From positions 124,001 to 188,000 of the forward strand of contig NZ_FPCD01000002.1 in NCBI RefSeq assembly GCF_900116865.1: a DNA stretch of 64,000 bases, read 5' to 3'. Shown here one piece after another: positions 33,607 through 42,310 of the stretch. The DNA is from Butyrivibrio sp. M55 (lineage in GTDB: Bacteria; Bacillota; Clostridia; Lachnospirales; Lachnospiraceae). A model generated the notes under the pieces. It saw only the letters and a list, made by a program, of their open reading frames with translations, was not told the origin of the DNA and did not search any database. The translations under genes were made by a program, and so were the position numbers. Within the stretch, counting starts at the first letter, position 1. Every line of letters starts with the position of its first letter.

Positions 33607-35677
33607 CAACTTGCTTACAAGACTGGCGTTTACGGGACTTAAGAATAATAAGAAGACAGTAATTCCTTATATTGCCTTGTGTTCCGTTACAATTACTGTT
33701 TTTCATATATTGTTGTCATTGGTGAACAGTAAGTTTCTTATACAAAATGGAAATCCGGCATTTTATGGAGCAGATTTTCTTCGTTTCTGCATGACGATAG
33801 GCTGTATAGCTGTTGGAATATTTGCGGTAATCTTTGTTTTCTACGGAAACAGTTTTGTAATGAAATGTCGCAGAAAGGAAATTGGTCTTTACGGCGTACT
33901 TGGACTTAGTAAAAAGAATGTTACTTTTGTCATGTTAATCGAGAGTCTTGTTCAGAGTACATGTTCAATAGGGGTTGGTATTTTTGCAGGAGCTTTTTTG
34001 AATAAGATTTCAGTCCTTTTTCTTTTCAAGATTGTAAAGCAACCATTTGTGAAAGGACTGGATTTTTCGCTTAAAGCAACGCTGATCACACTTGTATTTT
34101 TTATGGTTATTTTTGCGGTATGTTTTATCTACAATATTCTTACTGTTAATATGGCAAATCCGATATCAGTTCTTAAGAGTGAGAATGTCGGAGAAAAAGA
34201 GCCTAAAGTAAAGATTATATTGCTTATTATCGGTGTTGCCGCAATTACTTACGGTTACTATATGGCTCTTACAGCTAAGAGCACCCTGGTTGCAATGACA
34301 AGTCTTTTTAAAGCGATAGTACTTGTATCTGTGGGAACATATGCACTTTTTATATCCGGAAGTATTTTTGTTCTGAAAATGCTTAAAAAGAATAAGGATT
34401 ATTATTACAAAACAAAGCATTTTATAAGTGTTTCAAATCTTATGTTCAGGATGAAACATAATGCTGCGGGACTTGCGTCTATATGTATTCTTTCGACGGG
34501 AGTGATTCTGTTACTTGTTTGTACTTCATCACTTATGATGCTTGGTGAGCAGAATATTGATATCATGTATCCCCACGATGTTACTATAAGTATGGCATCT
34601 GATGGTGGTTTATCTTTGGAGGAAGTAGGAAAGGCAGTTGATGAAGCACTTGATAAATCAGGTATTGAAGCCGAAAACAGGCGTGATGAAAGATATAGTG
34701 TTTGCTTTGGCGAAATGACAGAAAAAGGGATTGAGCCGGATTGTTTTCCACGTGAAGATTTAAGCAATACATGTTGCATATATATGGTGACTTTGGATGA
34801 TTATTATCTATATACCGGAGAGAAAGAGATTCTTAGCCCCGGAGAGATTTTACGATACAGTACAGATAATAAAGTAAAAGAGGGTGAGAGCTTTTCGATA
34901 TTCGGAAAAGAGTTTTATGTAAAAAAGAGCATAGATGGAAACGTTTTAGGGGATGATGATACGTATGACGATTTTTGTGACGTTGAATATATAGTTATTG
35001 CAAATGAAGCAGAAAAAGATTTGATAATTCAAAATAATCCCGATGTTCCCAATTTGTCCGCTACACTTAAGTTCTCGTTTGATGTAGGTGAAAAAACTAC
35101 TGATGAACAGATACAGATTTTAAAAGATGAGATAAATGAAAAGTACGGATTAAAAACCTTTTCTTATAAAAACGAGGAAAGAGACTTGTTTTACAGTCTT
35201 TACGGCGGAGTTTTCTTCGTTGGAATATTCCTCACGATACTTTTCCTTATCGCGACAGTTATGCTCATTTTTTACAAGCAGATGTCTGAAGGTATGGAAG
35301 ATAAAAAGAGATTTGAAATCCTGTCAAATGCAGGTCTTTCAGATAAAGAGGCAAGGGGAGTAATAAAGAGTCAGGTAATGCTCATGTTCTTTTTGCCGGT
35401 ATGTACTGCAATCGTGCATATGATGTTTGCAAGCAAAATCTTAAAATTGTTTATGGGTATGATCCTATATGTCAAAATGTCTACTTTTTGCTGTGCGATT
35501 GCAATAGTCTGTCTGGTGTTTTTGTTAATTTATACACTTGTTTACAGAATTACTTCAAAGCAATACTACAACATAGTTTACGGGGAGAATAAGTATAATG
35601 AAAGTATTAAAGAAAATCGCGAAAGTTTTGTTGGTAATTATAGTTATGGTGAGTGTGGCTCTGGTAATAGGGCTTAA
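33599..35677 (+). CDS. ABC transporter permease (BceB/FtsX-like) with run-on C-terminus
   Basis: A 692-residue permease starting at GTG 33599 with GGAGGAGAGG upstream. Ten helices are arranged as in BceB: one, three, then a large extracellular region (about residues 330-540, where BceB proteins bind lipid II-bound antibiotics), then FtsX-type helices at the end. Relatives usually end just after a TSKQYYNIVY-type segment; here about 30 further residues (residues 662-692) are read from the first 80 bases of the next gene in another frame, suggesting loss of the normal stop. Works with the BceA-like ATPase. Confidence 0.9.
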   Translation: MNNNLLTRLAFTGLKNNKKTVIPYIALCSVTITVFHILLSLVNSKFLIQNGNPAFYGADFLRFCMTIGCIAVGIFAVIFVFYGNSFVMKCRRKEIGLYGVLGLSKKNVTFVMLIESLVQSTCSIGVGIFAGAFLNKISVLFLFKIVKQPFVKGLDFSLKATLITLVFFMVIFAVCFIYNILTVNMANPISVLKSENVGEKEPKVKIILLIIGVAAITYGYYMALTAKSTLVAMTSLFKAIVLVSVGTYALFISGSIFVLKMLKKNKDYYYKTKHFISVSNLMFRMKHNAAGLASICILSTGVILLLVCTSSLMMLGEQNIDIMYPHDVTISMASDGGLSLEEVGKAVDEALDKSGIEAENRRDERYSVCFGEMTEKGIEPDCFPREDLSNTCCIYMVTLDDYYLYTGEKEILSPGEILRYSTDNKVKEGESFSIFGKEFYVKKSIDGNVLGDDDTYDDFCDVEYIVIANEAEKDLIIQNNPDVPNLSATLKFSFDVGEKTTDEQIQILKDEINEKYGLKTFSYKNEERDLFYSLYGGVFFVGIFLTILFLIATVMLIFYKQMSEGMEDKKRFEILSNAGLSDKEARGVIKSQVMLMFFLPVCTAIVHMMFASKILKLFMGMILYVKMSTFCCAIAIVCLVFLLIYTLVYRITSKQYYNIVYGENKYNESIKENRESFVGNYSYGECGSGNRA

Positions 35678-36893
35678 CTACAAGACGGTACTTGCAAGTC
35701 ACAAGATCAAGGAAGTTGTTGATGCGGCGGTTCCCGTTGAAGGAATCGAGATTCCGGATAACGTTCAGATCGTTGGTCTTGGAGAAGCAAGTCATGGAAG
35801 CAAAGAGTTTCAGGAGTCCAAGCTTGAAATGCTTAAGATGCTTGTGGAAAAGAAAGACTATCGTGCGATCGTGGTTGAAGCGGATTTTGGTGATTGTCTT
35901 GCCGCAAATGCCTATGTTCAGGGCGGCGACGGAGATGCAAGAGAAATCGTGAACAATATGAGCTTTACAATCTATCACACCAAGGAGATGGCGGATATCC
36001 TTGATTGGATGAAGCAGTATAATGCTTCGGCACCTGAGGATAAGAAACTTAGATTTTACGGATTTGATATGCAGAATCCCGATCAGGGCATCAAATTCCT
36101 TTTTGACTACATTGCAAAGAGCACAATAACAGGCGCAGATCTTTCCGCTACAAACTTGCTTATCGATGAAAACAGGACAGAACCTTTATCAGACGATCAG
36201 AGGAATAAGGTAAAGAGCGAGATGGCTGAACTTAAGTCGGCTATTGAAGGTGCTGCCGGAAGCGAACACGATTTTGATACAATATGCGCTCTTAAGATTA
36301 CTGACAATGTATGTACCGCAATGGACTACGGAATGCAGGATACTCAGGAAATGACCAATTTCAGGGACGCTGCAATGGCTGAGAACGTAAGCTGGATCCT
36401 TGATCTTGAAAAAGAAATCGGATCAGGCAAGATAATGCTTGCGGGACACGACGGCCACATTGCAAAGAAGGGTCAGAGCATGTTTATGAAGGTCACAATG
36501 GGCGGCGTTCTTAAGGAAAAATACGGAGATGCATACTACAGCCTCGGAACAGATTTCTTCAAGGGAAAATCCAATATCAGAGTTTATCTCGGAGGCCCCG
36601 GTGAATATAAGCGTAAGGACTATTATGTGACAACAGCTGATCCTATTGCTTATCAGGCTAAGTATGTTGACGGAAAGCGTTTCTTCCTCGACTTTGGATC
36701 TTTTTCACCTGAAAACAACGCTAAGCTCCATTCTCTTGTGAACTCTAAAGTTTCAATGGGGTCTCTCGGAGAAGGCTTTTCAGGAATATATTATCTTATG
36801 CATTCAAGTTATCGTGTTGAGATGGCACCTACAGATCTTTATGACGGAATGATATTCTACTATGAAGTGGGAGCGATAGATCCACAATATTAA
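35598..36893 (+). CDS. Erythromycin-esterase-family protein, membrane-anchored
   Basis: A 431-residue protein. An N-terminal helix (VLLVIIVMVSVALVIGLNYK) is a signal anchor, so the enzyme part is likely outside the membrane. The rest is an EreA/EreB-like domain: VGLGEASHGSKEFQESKLEM (catalytic His-Gly/Glu region), IVVEADFGDCLAANAYVQGG, FYGFDMQNPDQG and LAGHDGHIAKKGQSMF with the second conserved His. The family hydrolyses esters such as the macrolide lactone, but many members have other or unknown substrates. It overlaps the permease frame by 80 bp and belongs to the resistance block by position only. Confidence 0.85.
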   Translation: MKVLKKIAKVLLVIIVMVSVALVIGLNYKTVLASHKIKEVVDAAVPVEGIEIPDNVQIVGLGEASHGSKEFQESKLEMLKMLVEKKDYRAIVVEADFGDCLAANAYVQGGDGDAREIVNNMSFTIYHTKEMADILDWMKQYNASAPEDKKLRFYGFDMQNPDQGIKFLFDYIAKSTITGADLSATNLLIDENRTEPLSDDQRNKVKSEMAELKSAIEGAAGSEHDFDTICALKITDNVCTAMDYGMQDTQEMTNFRDAAMAENVSWILDLEKEIGSGKIMLAGHDGHIAKKGQSMFMKVTMGGVLKEKYGDAYYSLGTDFFKGKSNIRVYLGGPGEYKRKDYYVTTADPIAYQAKYVDGKRFFLDFGSFSPENNAKLHSLVNSKVSMGSLGEGFSGIYYLMHSSYRVEMAPTDLYDGMIFYYEVGAIDPQY

Positions 36894-36922
36894 ATTTGTT
36901 GTTTCCGAATATATCAAGGAGG

Positions 36923-36957
36923 AGCAATGTGCTTAACGGTGCATTGCTTCTTTTTTA
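36923..36957 (+). terminator. Terminator after the erythromycin-esterase-like gene
   Basis: AGCAATG (36923-36929) pairs with CATTGCT (36942-36948), followed by TCTTTTTTAT. Confidence 0.8.
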
Positions 36958-36970
36958 TTTGATAGGAATC

Positions 36971-36988
36971 GCTTCGCTATGGATGTGA
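36971..36988 (+). repeat. Dispersed intergenic repeat, copy 2
   Basis: Core GCTTCGCTATGGATGTGA, right after the terminator of the upstream gene and preceded by TTTGATAGGAATC; followed by GTGATGCGAATATGGG and a TTGCAATGTT segment also echoed at copy 3. The remaining spacer to 37108 shows nothing further. Confidence 0.6.
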
Positions 36989-37108
36989 GTGATGCGAATA
37001 TGGGAAAGATTGTTGCAATGTTAACGAATATTGACTAAAAGTTAACTATAAATTATAATTTACGAATAATATTTCATAGTGATGAAGATATGAAATGCGA
37101 GACGTTAC

Positions 37109-38020
37109 ATGATGTATTATCGGGTTGATAAAAAGAGGGGAAATCGACCGTGCTTTAAAAGGAAGGATAGAAATATTTTGAACAGGACGGACACTTTTTT
37201 TCTTGTGCACAATTATAATACTGTGCCGGAGGAACTGATCGAATATTGCAACGATCACCTTATAATCGATTGTTCGGATGACGGAATGACACCTGATAAG
37301 CTTAAGGCTGCAGGCTACAATTTCATTCATGTTGAGAATACCGGACACAACCTTACAAGTTATTTTCATTATTTTATAGATAACTACGATAATCTTCCTG
37401 AGTTTGTGGCTCTTTTGAAGGGCAACATTATAGGAAGACATGTTTCAAAAGAGTTTTTTGACCGAGTTTACAACAACAAATGGTTTACGTATCTCTATCA
37501 GGACAAGAAAATGTGGGAGAGGTACAAAAAAGGCGGCGATGAGAATTCAATCGCTTCGCTTCTTTCGGAGGAAGGCTATATCGAGCTCGACAGCTCCTGG
37601 TACATGAATCAGAGTCATTCTTACAGGTACTTCTATGACATGGACGACTTCTACAGGTTTGTTTACAAGGATCCCGTTATTCCGAGATACTGTAATTTCA
37701 GTCCCGGAGGCTGCTACATAATAAACAGGGAGCAGATTCTAAAGAATTCCAAGACTTTCTACAAGAATCTGAACACCCTTATGGAGTACCGAAAAGAAGT
37801 AAACTTCCCGGCAGAAGCATACCTCGTTGAGAGACTGATGCCCTGGATATTCACTTCAAGATACGAAGTAAATCCCTGGATGGAAGACGAAGAAGAATTT
37901 GCGAATATGCTTGAGAAGTGTGAAAAGAGCGTAGAGAAGCACCGCTTGTGGAATAATCTGAGACTTAAGAGATTCAGACTCCTTCTTGGTGCAAAAGAGC
38001 CGGTTTTCCTTGAGGATTGA
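37109..38020 (+). CDS. DUF3431-like protein, possible glycosyltransferase-related enzyme
   Basis: A 303-residue soluble protein. The segment HVENTGHNLTSYFHYFIDNY then DNLPEFVALLKGNIIGRHVS resembles the core of DUF3431 proteins (N-x-G-x-x-x-x-Y-L, then LP-x-x-x-x-F-L-x-G-x), a family related to sugar-modifying enzymes of cell-surface loci; CNFSPGGCYIINREQIL further along fits a nucleotide-sugar-enzyme core. The N-terminus is uncertain: ATG 37109 lacks a good binding site, whereas TTG 37178, after AAAAGGAAGG, would begin at MNRTDTFFLVHNYNT. No sugar-biosynthesis genes adjoin. Confidence 0.6.
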   Translation: MMYYRVDKKRGNRPCFKRKDRNILNRTDTFFLVHNYNTVPEELIEYCNDHLIIDCSDDGMTPDKLKAAGYNFIHVENTGHNLTSYFHYFIDNYDNLPEFVALLKGNIIGRHVSKEFFDRVYNNKWFTYLYQDKKMWERYKKGGDENSIASLLSEEGYIELDSSWYMNQSHSYRYFYDMDDFYRFVYKDPVIPRYCNFSPGGCYIINREQILKNSKTFYKNLNTLMEYRKEVNFPAEAYLVERLMPWIFTSRYEVNPWMEDEEEFANMLEKCEKSVEKHRLWNNLRLKRFRLLLGAKEPVFLED

Positions 38021-38042
38021 GAAAATCAAATATTGAAGATTG

Positions 38043-38122
38043 AAACTTCCTATATCTTAGCTGGTCGTAAATGTAGCAAAAATACTGAAATTACAGCCGA
38101 GCGAGGTACAGGAAGTTTTTTA
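38043..38122 (+). terminator. Hairpin with long loop after the DUF3431-like gene
   Basis: AAACTTCCT (38043-38051) pairs with AGGAAGTTT (38110-38118), followed by TTTT. The loop of 58 bases is long for a simple terminator; the rest of the spacer to 38255 has an AT-rich stretch but no recognised element. Small open frames here on both strands look non-coding. Confidence 0.4.
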
Positions 38123-38255
38123 TCTGATAGTAAATTTTTTTTCTTAAAGTTTTTTCTTATTCTGCCGATATATATATGGAAACGGGGTACTATGGAAATC
38201 CGGATTTGGTTGGGGATTTCTTTTACACGATTCATTTAAAATATGGAGGTAGGTT

Positions 38256-39524
38256 ATGAAAGTTCAGCAGAACACGGATGTTCAGATGAGTAATGTTCAG
38301 AACCAAGATTATTTTTCAAAAAATAACGCAGAAACTCCAAAAGGAAAAGGGAAAGAAAAAGATAATACTCAGTCGATATCGGGGGCAGATCTTACAGGGG
38401 AAAGTCTTGTCGTACAGAGAAGAAAAATTGCCAGAAAGCAGGCGCTTAAAGTTGTAGCGGATGCTTTTAAAGTTGAGCTTGGAATCGATGCACAGCTTAA
38501 GAGCATCAGAGACAAAATACACAGTTTAAACGACGAGCTAGCCGTAGTTAAAGAAAATGCGCGAGACAGAATAAAGTCCATGATGATAGGATTTGGCGTC
38601 GATCCCGAGAGCGAAGAAGCCAAAAGAGCAATGGATATTGCGGATGAAGTCATGGCACATCCCGAAGAATATATGAAATATAAGTTTCCGCAAATTGTTG
38701 AAGTAGAGGAAGCGGAGCAGCAACAGGAGCAGAGCCACGATGAAATTGTTATAAATAAAGTCGATGCAGATGGAAATATTATAGAGGAACGTAGCTTAGA
38801 TAAAACTGACATAGATGAAAATAACATAGATAAAAATAACATAGATAAGGACATTGCGGATGAAGATGACATAGGTGAATCAGGGCTTAGTCATGAAAAA
38901 ATCCGTAAATTTGAGGTGGTATCCGATCTGACCGAATTCCAAAAAGCAGTGGTAGATAGCCTTGAAACAGTGGTTAAAGCAATCAAGAGTCTTAATGATG
39001 AAATCACACAGAATGTTCTGACTCATAAGGCTATAAAGATTAAACGCGCAGAGTCTCTCAACATGCTGAAAGCACAGAAGGAGGCCGAGAAAATTATGGA
39101 TACTTCCACAAGAGAAGTAATCGAAATTCTTGCAAATGAAGCCGTAAACCACCTTGACGAAGAAGAAAAAGAGCGCGAAGAAGAGGCCAAGAAAGCTGCG
39201 GAAGAAAAGAAAGAAGAGAAGAAGGAAGAAGCCAGAAAGCTTGAAAAAGAAGCAATGCAACAGGAGATGATCGCCAATATAAGAGAACATGCTGAATTGG
39301 GCGAGAAGACAAGCGCTGATGTGAAAAAAGCTATCGCAAGAAGAGAGCGTACGGAAGCTCTTTTGCTGGATCCCGATAATGTGTCTCAGAAGATAGTGAT
39401 CCCCGATGCTACTTCACTTGAAGATGCGCAGAGTGCGGTAAATTCGGCAATTACCAATATCCTTAACAGTAACTTTCTTGTTACAGATGATATAAAGGGA
39501 AGCGCTGTTGATAATCAGGTATAA
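38256..39524 (+). CDS. Uncharacterised coiled-coil protein
   Basis: A 422-residue protein without signal peptide or membrane helix and without a domain I recognise. It is highly charged and mostly helical: residues about 58-130 (Lys/Arg/Asp-rich helix with LNDELAVVKENARDRI), residues 150-215 acidic, including five degenerate 5-residue repeats (DKTDI DENNI DKNNI DKDIA DEDDI) encoded by 15-bp DNA repeats at about 38803-38877, and residues 290-350 a Glu/Lys/Ala coiled coil (EEEKEREEEAKKAAEEKKEE). It ends with a short hydrophobic/Asn/Ser tail. GGAGG precedes the ATG, and an MFS gene follows four bases after the stop. Confidence 0.75.
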   Translation: MKVQQNTDVQMSNVQNQDYFSKNNAETPKGKGKEKDNTQSISGADLTGESLVVQRRKIARKQALKVVADAFKVELGIDAQLKSIRDKIHSLNDELAVVKENARDRIKSMMIGFGVDPESEEAKRAMDIADEVMAHPEEYMKYKFPQIVEVEEAEQQQEQSHDEIVINKVDADGNIIEERSLDKTDIDENNIDKNNIDKDIADEDDIGESGLSHEKIRKFEVVSDLTEFQKAVVDSLETVVKAIKSLNDEITQNVLTHKAIKIKRAESLNMLKAQKEAEKIMDTSTREVIEILANEAVNHLDEEEKEREEEAKKAAEEKKEEKKEEARKLEKEAMQQEMIANIREHAELGEKTSADVKKAIARRERTEALLLDPDNVSQKIVIPDATSLEDAQSAVNSAITNILNSNFLVTDDIKGSAVDNQV

Positions 39525-39527
39525 ACT

Positions 39528-40691
39528 ATGTATTCGTTATTATTGGCTGTAATTTATTTTATATTTGTAAGTCTGGGACTTCCCGATTCACTCCTTGGTT
39601 CGGGCTGGCCGACTATGCAGGTCGCCTTTGGCGTGCCCTCATCTTATGCGGGATATGTATCGATGTCGATTTCTTTTTTGACCATAATTTCTGCTCTGTT
39701 CAGCCCCAGATTTATCAGGAAATTCCATACAAAAAATATAGTGGTGTTCTCGATTTTTCTTTCAATCGTGGGACTCTTTGGTTTTTCTTTTGCAAACTCA
39801 TATGCGATATTGTTTCTGTTTGCTATACCGTACGGCCTTGGAGCCGGCGCAATCGACGCTTCAATAAATCATTATGTTGCAAATAATTACCCGTCGTCCG
39901 TGATGAATTTTTTGCATTGCTTCTACGGAGTAGGAGCCGTTATAAGCCCTAATATCATGGCACTTGCCTTGAAGCATGCAAAGTGGAATCAGGGCTACAG
40001 ATGGACGGCGTACATTCAGACGGCGATAATGATCGTGGTAGTGCTGTCTTTGCCTTTGTGGGCAAAAAATGATAACAAGACAGGCGAAGATAGTGTGCAA
40101 TCAGTCGGTATCAGGAAAACAATTTTTGTTCCGGGTGTAATTCCCACGCTTATCGCATTTTATGCATACTGTTCCGGCGAGTGCACTTGCTTTCTCTGGA
40201 CATCAAGTTATTTTGCGGGGACAAAAGAGGGACTTTCAGACGGAATGATCGCATCTTTCGGGTCACTGATCTTCGCAGGCCTCATGCTTGGAAGGCTGAT
40301 CTCAGGCTTTGTGTCCGACAGACTGGGTGACAAGCTGCTTATCAGAGTCGGAATCGCGATAGAAATTCTTGGAATAATAATTATTATGCTCCCTGTTAGC
40401 GGATATGTTCTCGCGGCAGCAGGTTTTGTGATTATCGGAACCGGCATGGGGCCCGTCTATCCTTCGATACAGCACATGGCTCCCGAGAAGTTCGGCAAAG
40501 AATACAGCGCCGCCGTCATCGGCCTTCAGATGTCATCCGCCTACGTTGGCAGCACCTTCATGCCCACCGTTTTCGGAATCATCCAGCAGCATATCGGCAT
40601 CGGGATTATGCCCGTGTATCTCCTGATCTTTGCGGTTCTCAACATCGGACTTCTTGAGTATTCATATAAAGTTTCGGGAAATAAGGCCTGA
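39528..40691 (+). CDS. MFS transporter (sugar-permease-like)
   Basis: A 387-residue protein with twelve membrane helices. Features include LGLPDSLLGSGWPTMQVAFG at the first loop (a pattern of FucP-like/YfkF-like permeases), the motif-A-like loop GRLISGFVSDRLGDKLLIRV between helices 8 and 9, and GTGMGPVYPSIQHMAP. It starts four bases after the coiled-coil gene with only a weak AGGT site, so translation may be coupled. Substrate unknown. Confidence 0.88.
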   Translation: MYSLLLAVIYFIFVSLGLPDSLLGSGWPTMQVAFGVPSSYAGYVSMSISFLTIISALFSPRFIRKFHTKNIVVFSIFLSIVGLFGFSFANSYAILFLFAIPYGLGAGAIDASINHYVANNYPSSVMNFLHCFYGVGAVISPNIMALALKHAKWNQGYRWTAYIQTAIMIVVVLSLPLWAKNDNKTGEDSVQSVGIRKTIFVPGVIPTLIAFYAYCSGECTCFLWTSSYFAGTKEGLSDGMIASFGSLIFAGLMLGRLISGFVSDRLGDKLLIRVGIAIEILGIIIIMLPVSGYVLAAAGFVIIGTGMGPVYPSIQHMAPEKFGKEYSAAVIGLQMSSAYVGSTFMPTVFGIIQQHIGIGIMPVYLLIFAVLNIGLLEYSYKVSGNKA

Positions 40692-40776
40692 GCAAGTGAG
40701 CTTTATATTTGTTTAGACAGAGAAGCTGTTATACTAAATCAGTATGACAGCTTTTGCTGATTTATGGAAAAAAGTC

Positions 40777-40807
40777 TTGACTGTAAACCTTCTTTACAGC
40801 TTATAGT
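40777..40807 (+). promoter_or_regulatory. MerR-type promoter with 19-bp spacer and internal dyad
   Basis: TTGACT (40777-40782), a 19-bp spacer, then TATAGT (40802-40807). The spacer holds a perfect dyad CTGTAAA (40781-40787) / TTTACAG (40793-40799). An over-long spacer carrying a dyad between the boxes is the hallmark of MerR-regulated promoters; it lies about 100 bp before the MerR gene and so indicates autoregulation. Confidence 0.75.
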
Positions 40808-40910
40808 TTCGAAAAACGGACAATTGCATTTGGGATGTATTCAAATGAAAAACAATTTAATGCTATGTATCCGCTTTTTCAAAAACATGATTAATAAGGA
40901 GGCAGCACAA

Positions 40911-41672
40911 TTGACAATCAAAGAAGTCGAGGAAATCTTAGAAGTTCCCAGAGCCACAATTAGATTTTACGAAAAGGAAGGGCTCATAAATCCGCAGCGT
41001 GAAGGCAATCGTTACAGGGATTACTCTTTAGAAGATGTTGAGCGCTTGAAGAAGATAATCATATTCCGCAAGGCAGGTTTGTCCGTAAGTGATATAGCAG
41101 ATCTTTTTGACGGCGCAAGACCGGTTGATTCGGTATTTGCGGATAATCTTCAAAAACTTTGTGAGCAGATGAAAGAATTGCAGGGCTCAATAAATCTTTG
41201 CAAAAAAATAAAAGATGATTCGCTTGAAATAGATTCTTTTGACCCCGAAATATACTGGAACTACATTGAGGAAGAAGAAAAGAAGGGCAATGCCTTTCTT
41301 GATGTTGCCAAAGAGATCGCACATGAAGAAAAGAAGATAATAGCCGGAAAACTGGGCTGGAGCCTTGACAGAGACGGCAATATATATGACCTGAAACAGT
41401 GCGTCATCGGAACTACCTGCGCTATCGTACTGACCGGCGCGGTGTTTGGCTTGTTTAGCGGAAATTGGGGTATTGGCAATCTGAAGAAAGCCGTCAGATT
41501 CATAATCGGCATGATCATATTTGAATCTCTTTTTATGATACCGATATATATCCTTGGAAAAAAGCACCCCAAAATAGCACAGAAAAGGACTGGATACATG
41601 CTTTTGGCAATGTGCTCTTTCGCCGTGGTGCTGGTTCTTTTGGTAGTAATCTTGAACATTATTGGGGATTGA
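40911..41672 (+). CDS. MerR-family regulator with C-terminal membrane domain
   Basis: A 253-residue protein. Residues 1-70 are the MerR winged helix: TIKEVEEILEVPRATIRFYE, KEGLINPQREGNRYRDYSLE, DVERLKKIIIFRKAGLSVSD. A coiled-coil linker (residues 75-150) follows, then three membrane helices (TTCAIVLTGAVFGLFSGNWG, VRFIIGMIIFESLFMIPIYI, MLLAMCSFAVVLVLLVVILN). No metal- or drug-binding domain is seen, so signals may be sensed in the membrane. The TTG start at 40911 follows GGAGG at 40898-40903; an open frame extends upstream through the promoter and is not translated. Confidence 0.85.
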   Translation: MTIKEVEEILEVPRATIRFYEKEGLINPQREGNRYRDYSLEDVERLKKIIIFRKAGLSVSDIADLFDGARPVDSVFADNLQKLCEQMKELQGSINLCKKIKDDSLEIDSFDPEIYWNYIEEEEKKGNAFLDVAKEIAHEEKKIIAGKLGWSLDRDGNIYDLKQCVIGTTCAIVLTGAVFGLFSGNWGIGNLKKAVRFIIGMIIFESLFMIPIYILGKKHPKIAQKRTGYMLLAMCSFAVVLVLLVVILNIIGD

Positions 41673-41811
41673 GAGCAAGAGACTTGGGGAATTGCCTAGA
41701 TAGTACGTTTCGTTATAAGTTTGAACAATAAAAAGCCGGTAGCCAAGAGATAATGAGGCTAATGATGTCAGATGGGGGCAAATGAAAAAAAGGTCTAATG
41801 AAAAAGTTTAT

Positions 41812-42170
41812 ACTGACCATTCTTTTTAAAATGCTTATATGAGCAGGCGATTTTTGCCTCTTTAGAGAGAAAATCTGAAGTTTTCACTGCTTAAAACCCA
41901 AAAAGGGCAGAAAAGAGCAGTTGGCTCCGGACTTTTTCTACTGACCATAATGGATGATGATGGGATATGAGCAGTTGAGAAATTGAAAAATGAACTGCTC
42001 ATAATTAAGGGACTATGCCAATGGTCAGGCATTATAGGCGAAGGGATTAGAAAAATAAAGGCAATGCCGGATTTTTTCACTGACTATAATGGATAATACA
42101 TAAAAATGAGCAGATGAGACATAAAAAAATCCACTGCCTATAATTAAGAAAAATGTATATGGGCAGACAA
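41812..42170. repeat. Three degenerate ~130-bp repeat units with internal stems
   Basis: Units begin at 41812, 41940 and 42079 with ACTGAC(C/T)AT, 128 and 139 bp apart; units 1 and 2 end in CCGGACTTTTTCT and CCGGATTTTTTC. Each holds ATGAGCAG 25-30 bases in. In unit 2 an 11-bp perfect stem forms, 41966-41976 with 41993-42003; in unit 3 the arms ATGAGCAG (42106-42113) and CTGCCTAT (42134-42141) still pair in part. Units 2 and 3 also share ATAATTAAG after the right arm. Unit 1 is most diverged. No coding frame explains the pattern. Confidence 0.6.
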
Positions 42171-42174
42171 GGAC

Positions 42175-42247
42175 AGTTCTTTCAAGAAAGAAGACGATTG
42201 GCTAAAAAACTTCCCCTATAGCCAATCCCCCTTCTCTTGAAAGAACT
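42175..42247. repeat. Nested long hairpin upstream of the second two-component system
   Basis: Outer stem AGTTCTTTCAAGA (42175-42187) with TCTTGAAAGAACT (42235-42247), 13 bp perfect; inner stem GATTGGCT (42196-42203) with AGCCAATC (42220-42227), 8 bp perfect. No T-run follows on the + strand, so a simple terminator is unlikely. The response regulator gene starts 64 bp later. Confidence 0.7.
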
Positions 42248-42310
42248 TCCGCCTGCACAATTCACATAAGTAGCGGTATTGTGATAAAGTAGTTGGTAGG
42301 AGAAATAAAC

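Noticed and set aside
38033..38239. Small open frames on both strands between the DUF3431-like and coiled-coil genes
   Set aside because: No ribosome binding site, no protein-like composition, and they overlap each other and a hairpin.
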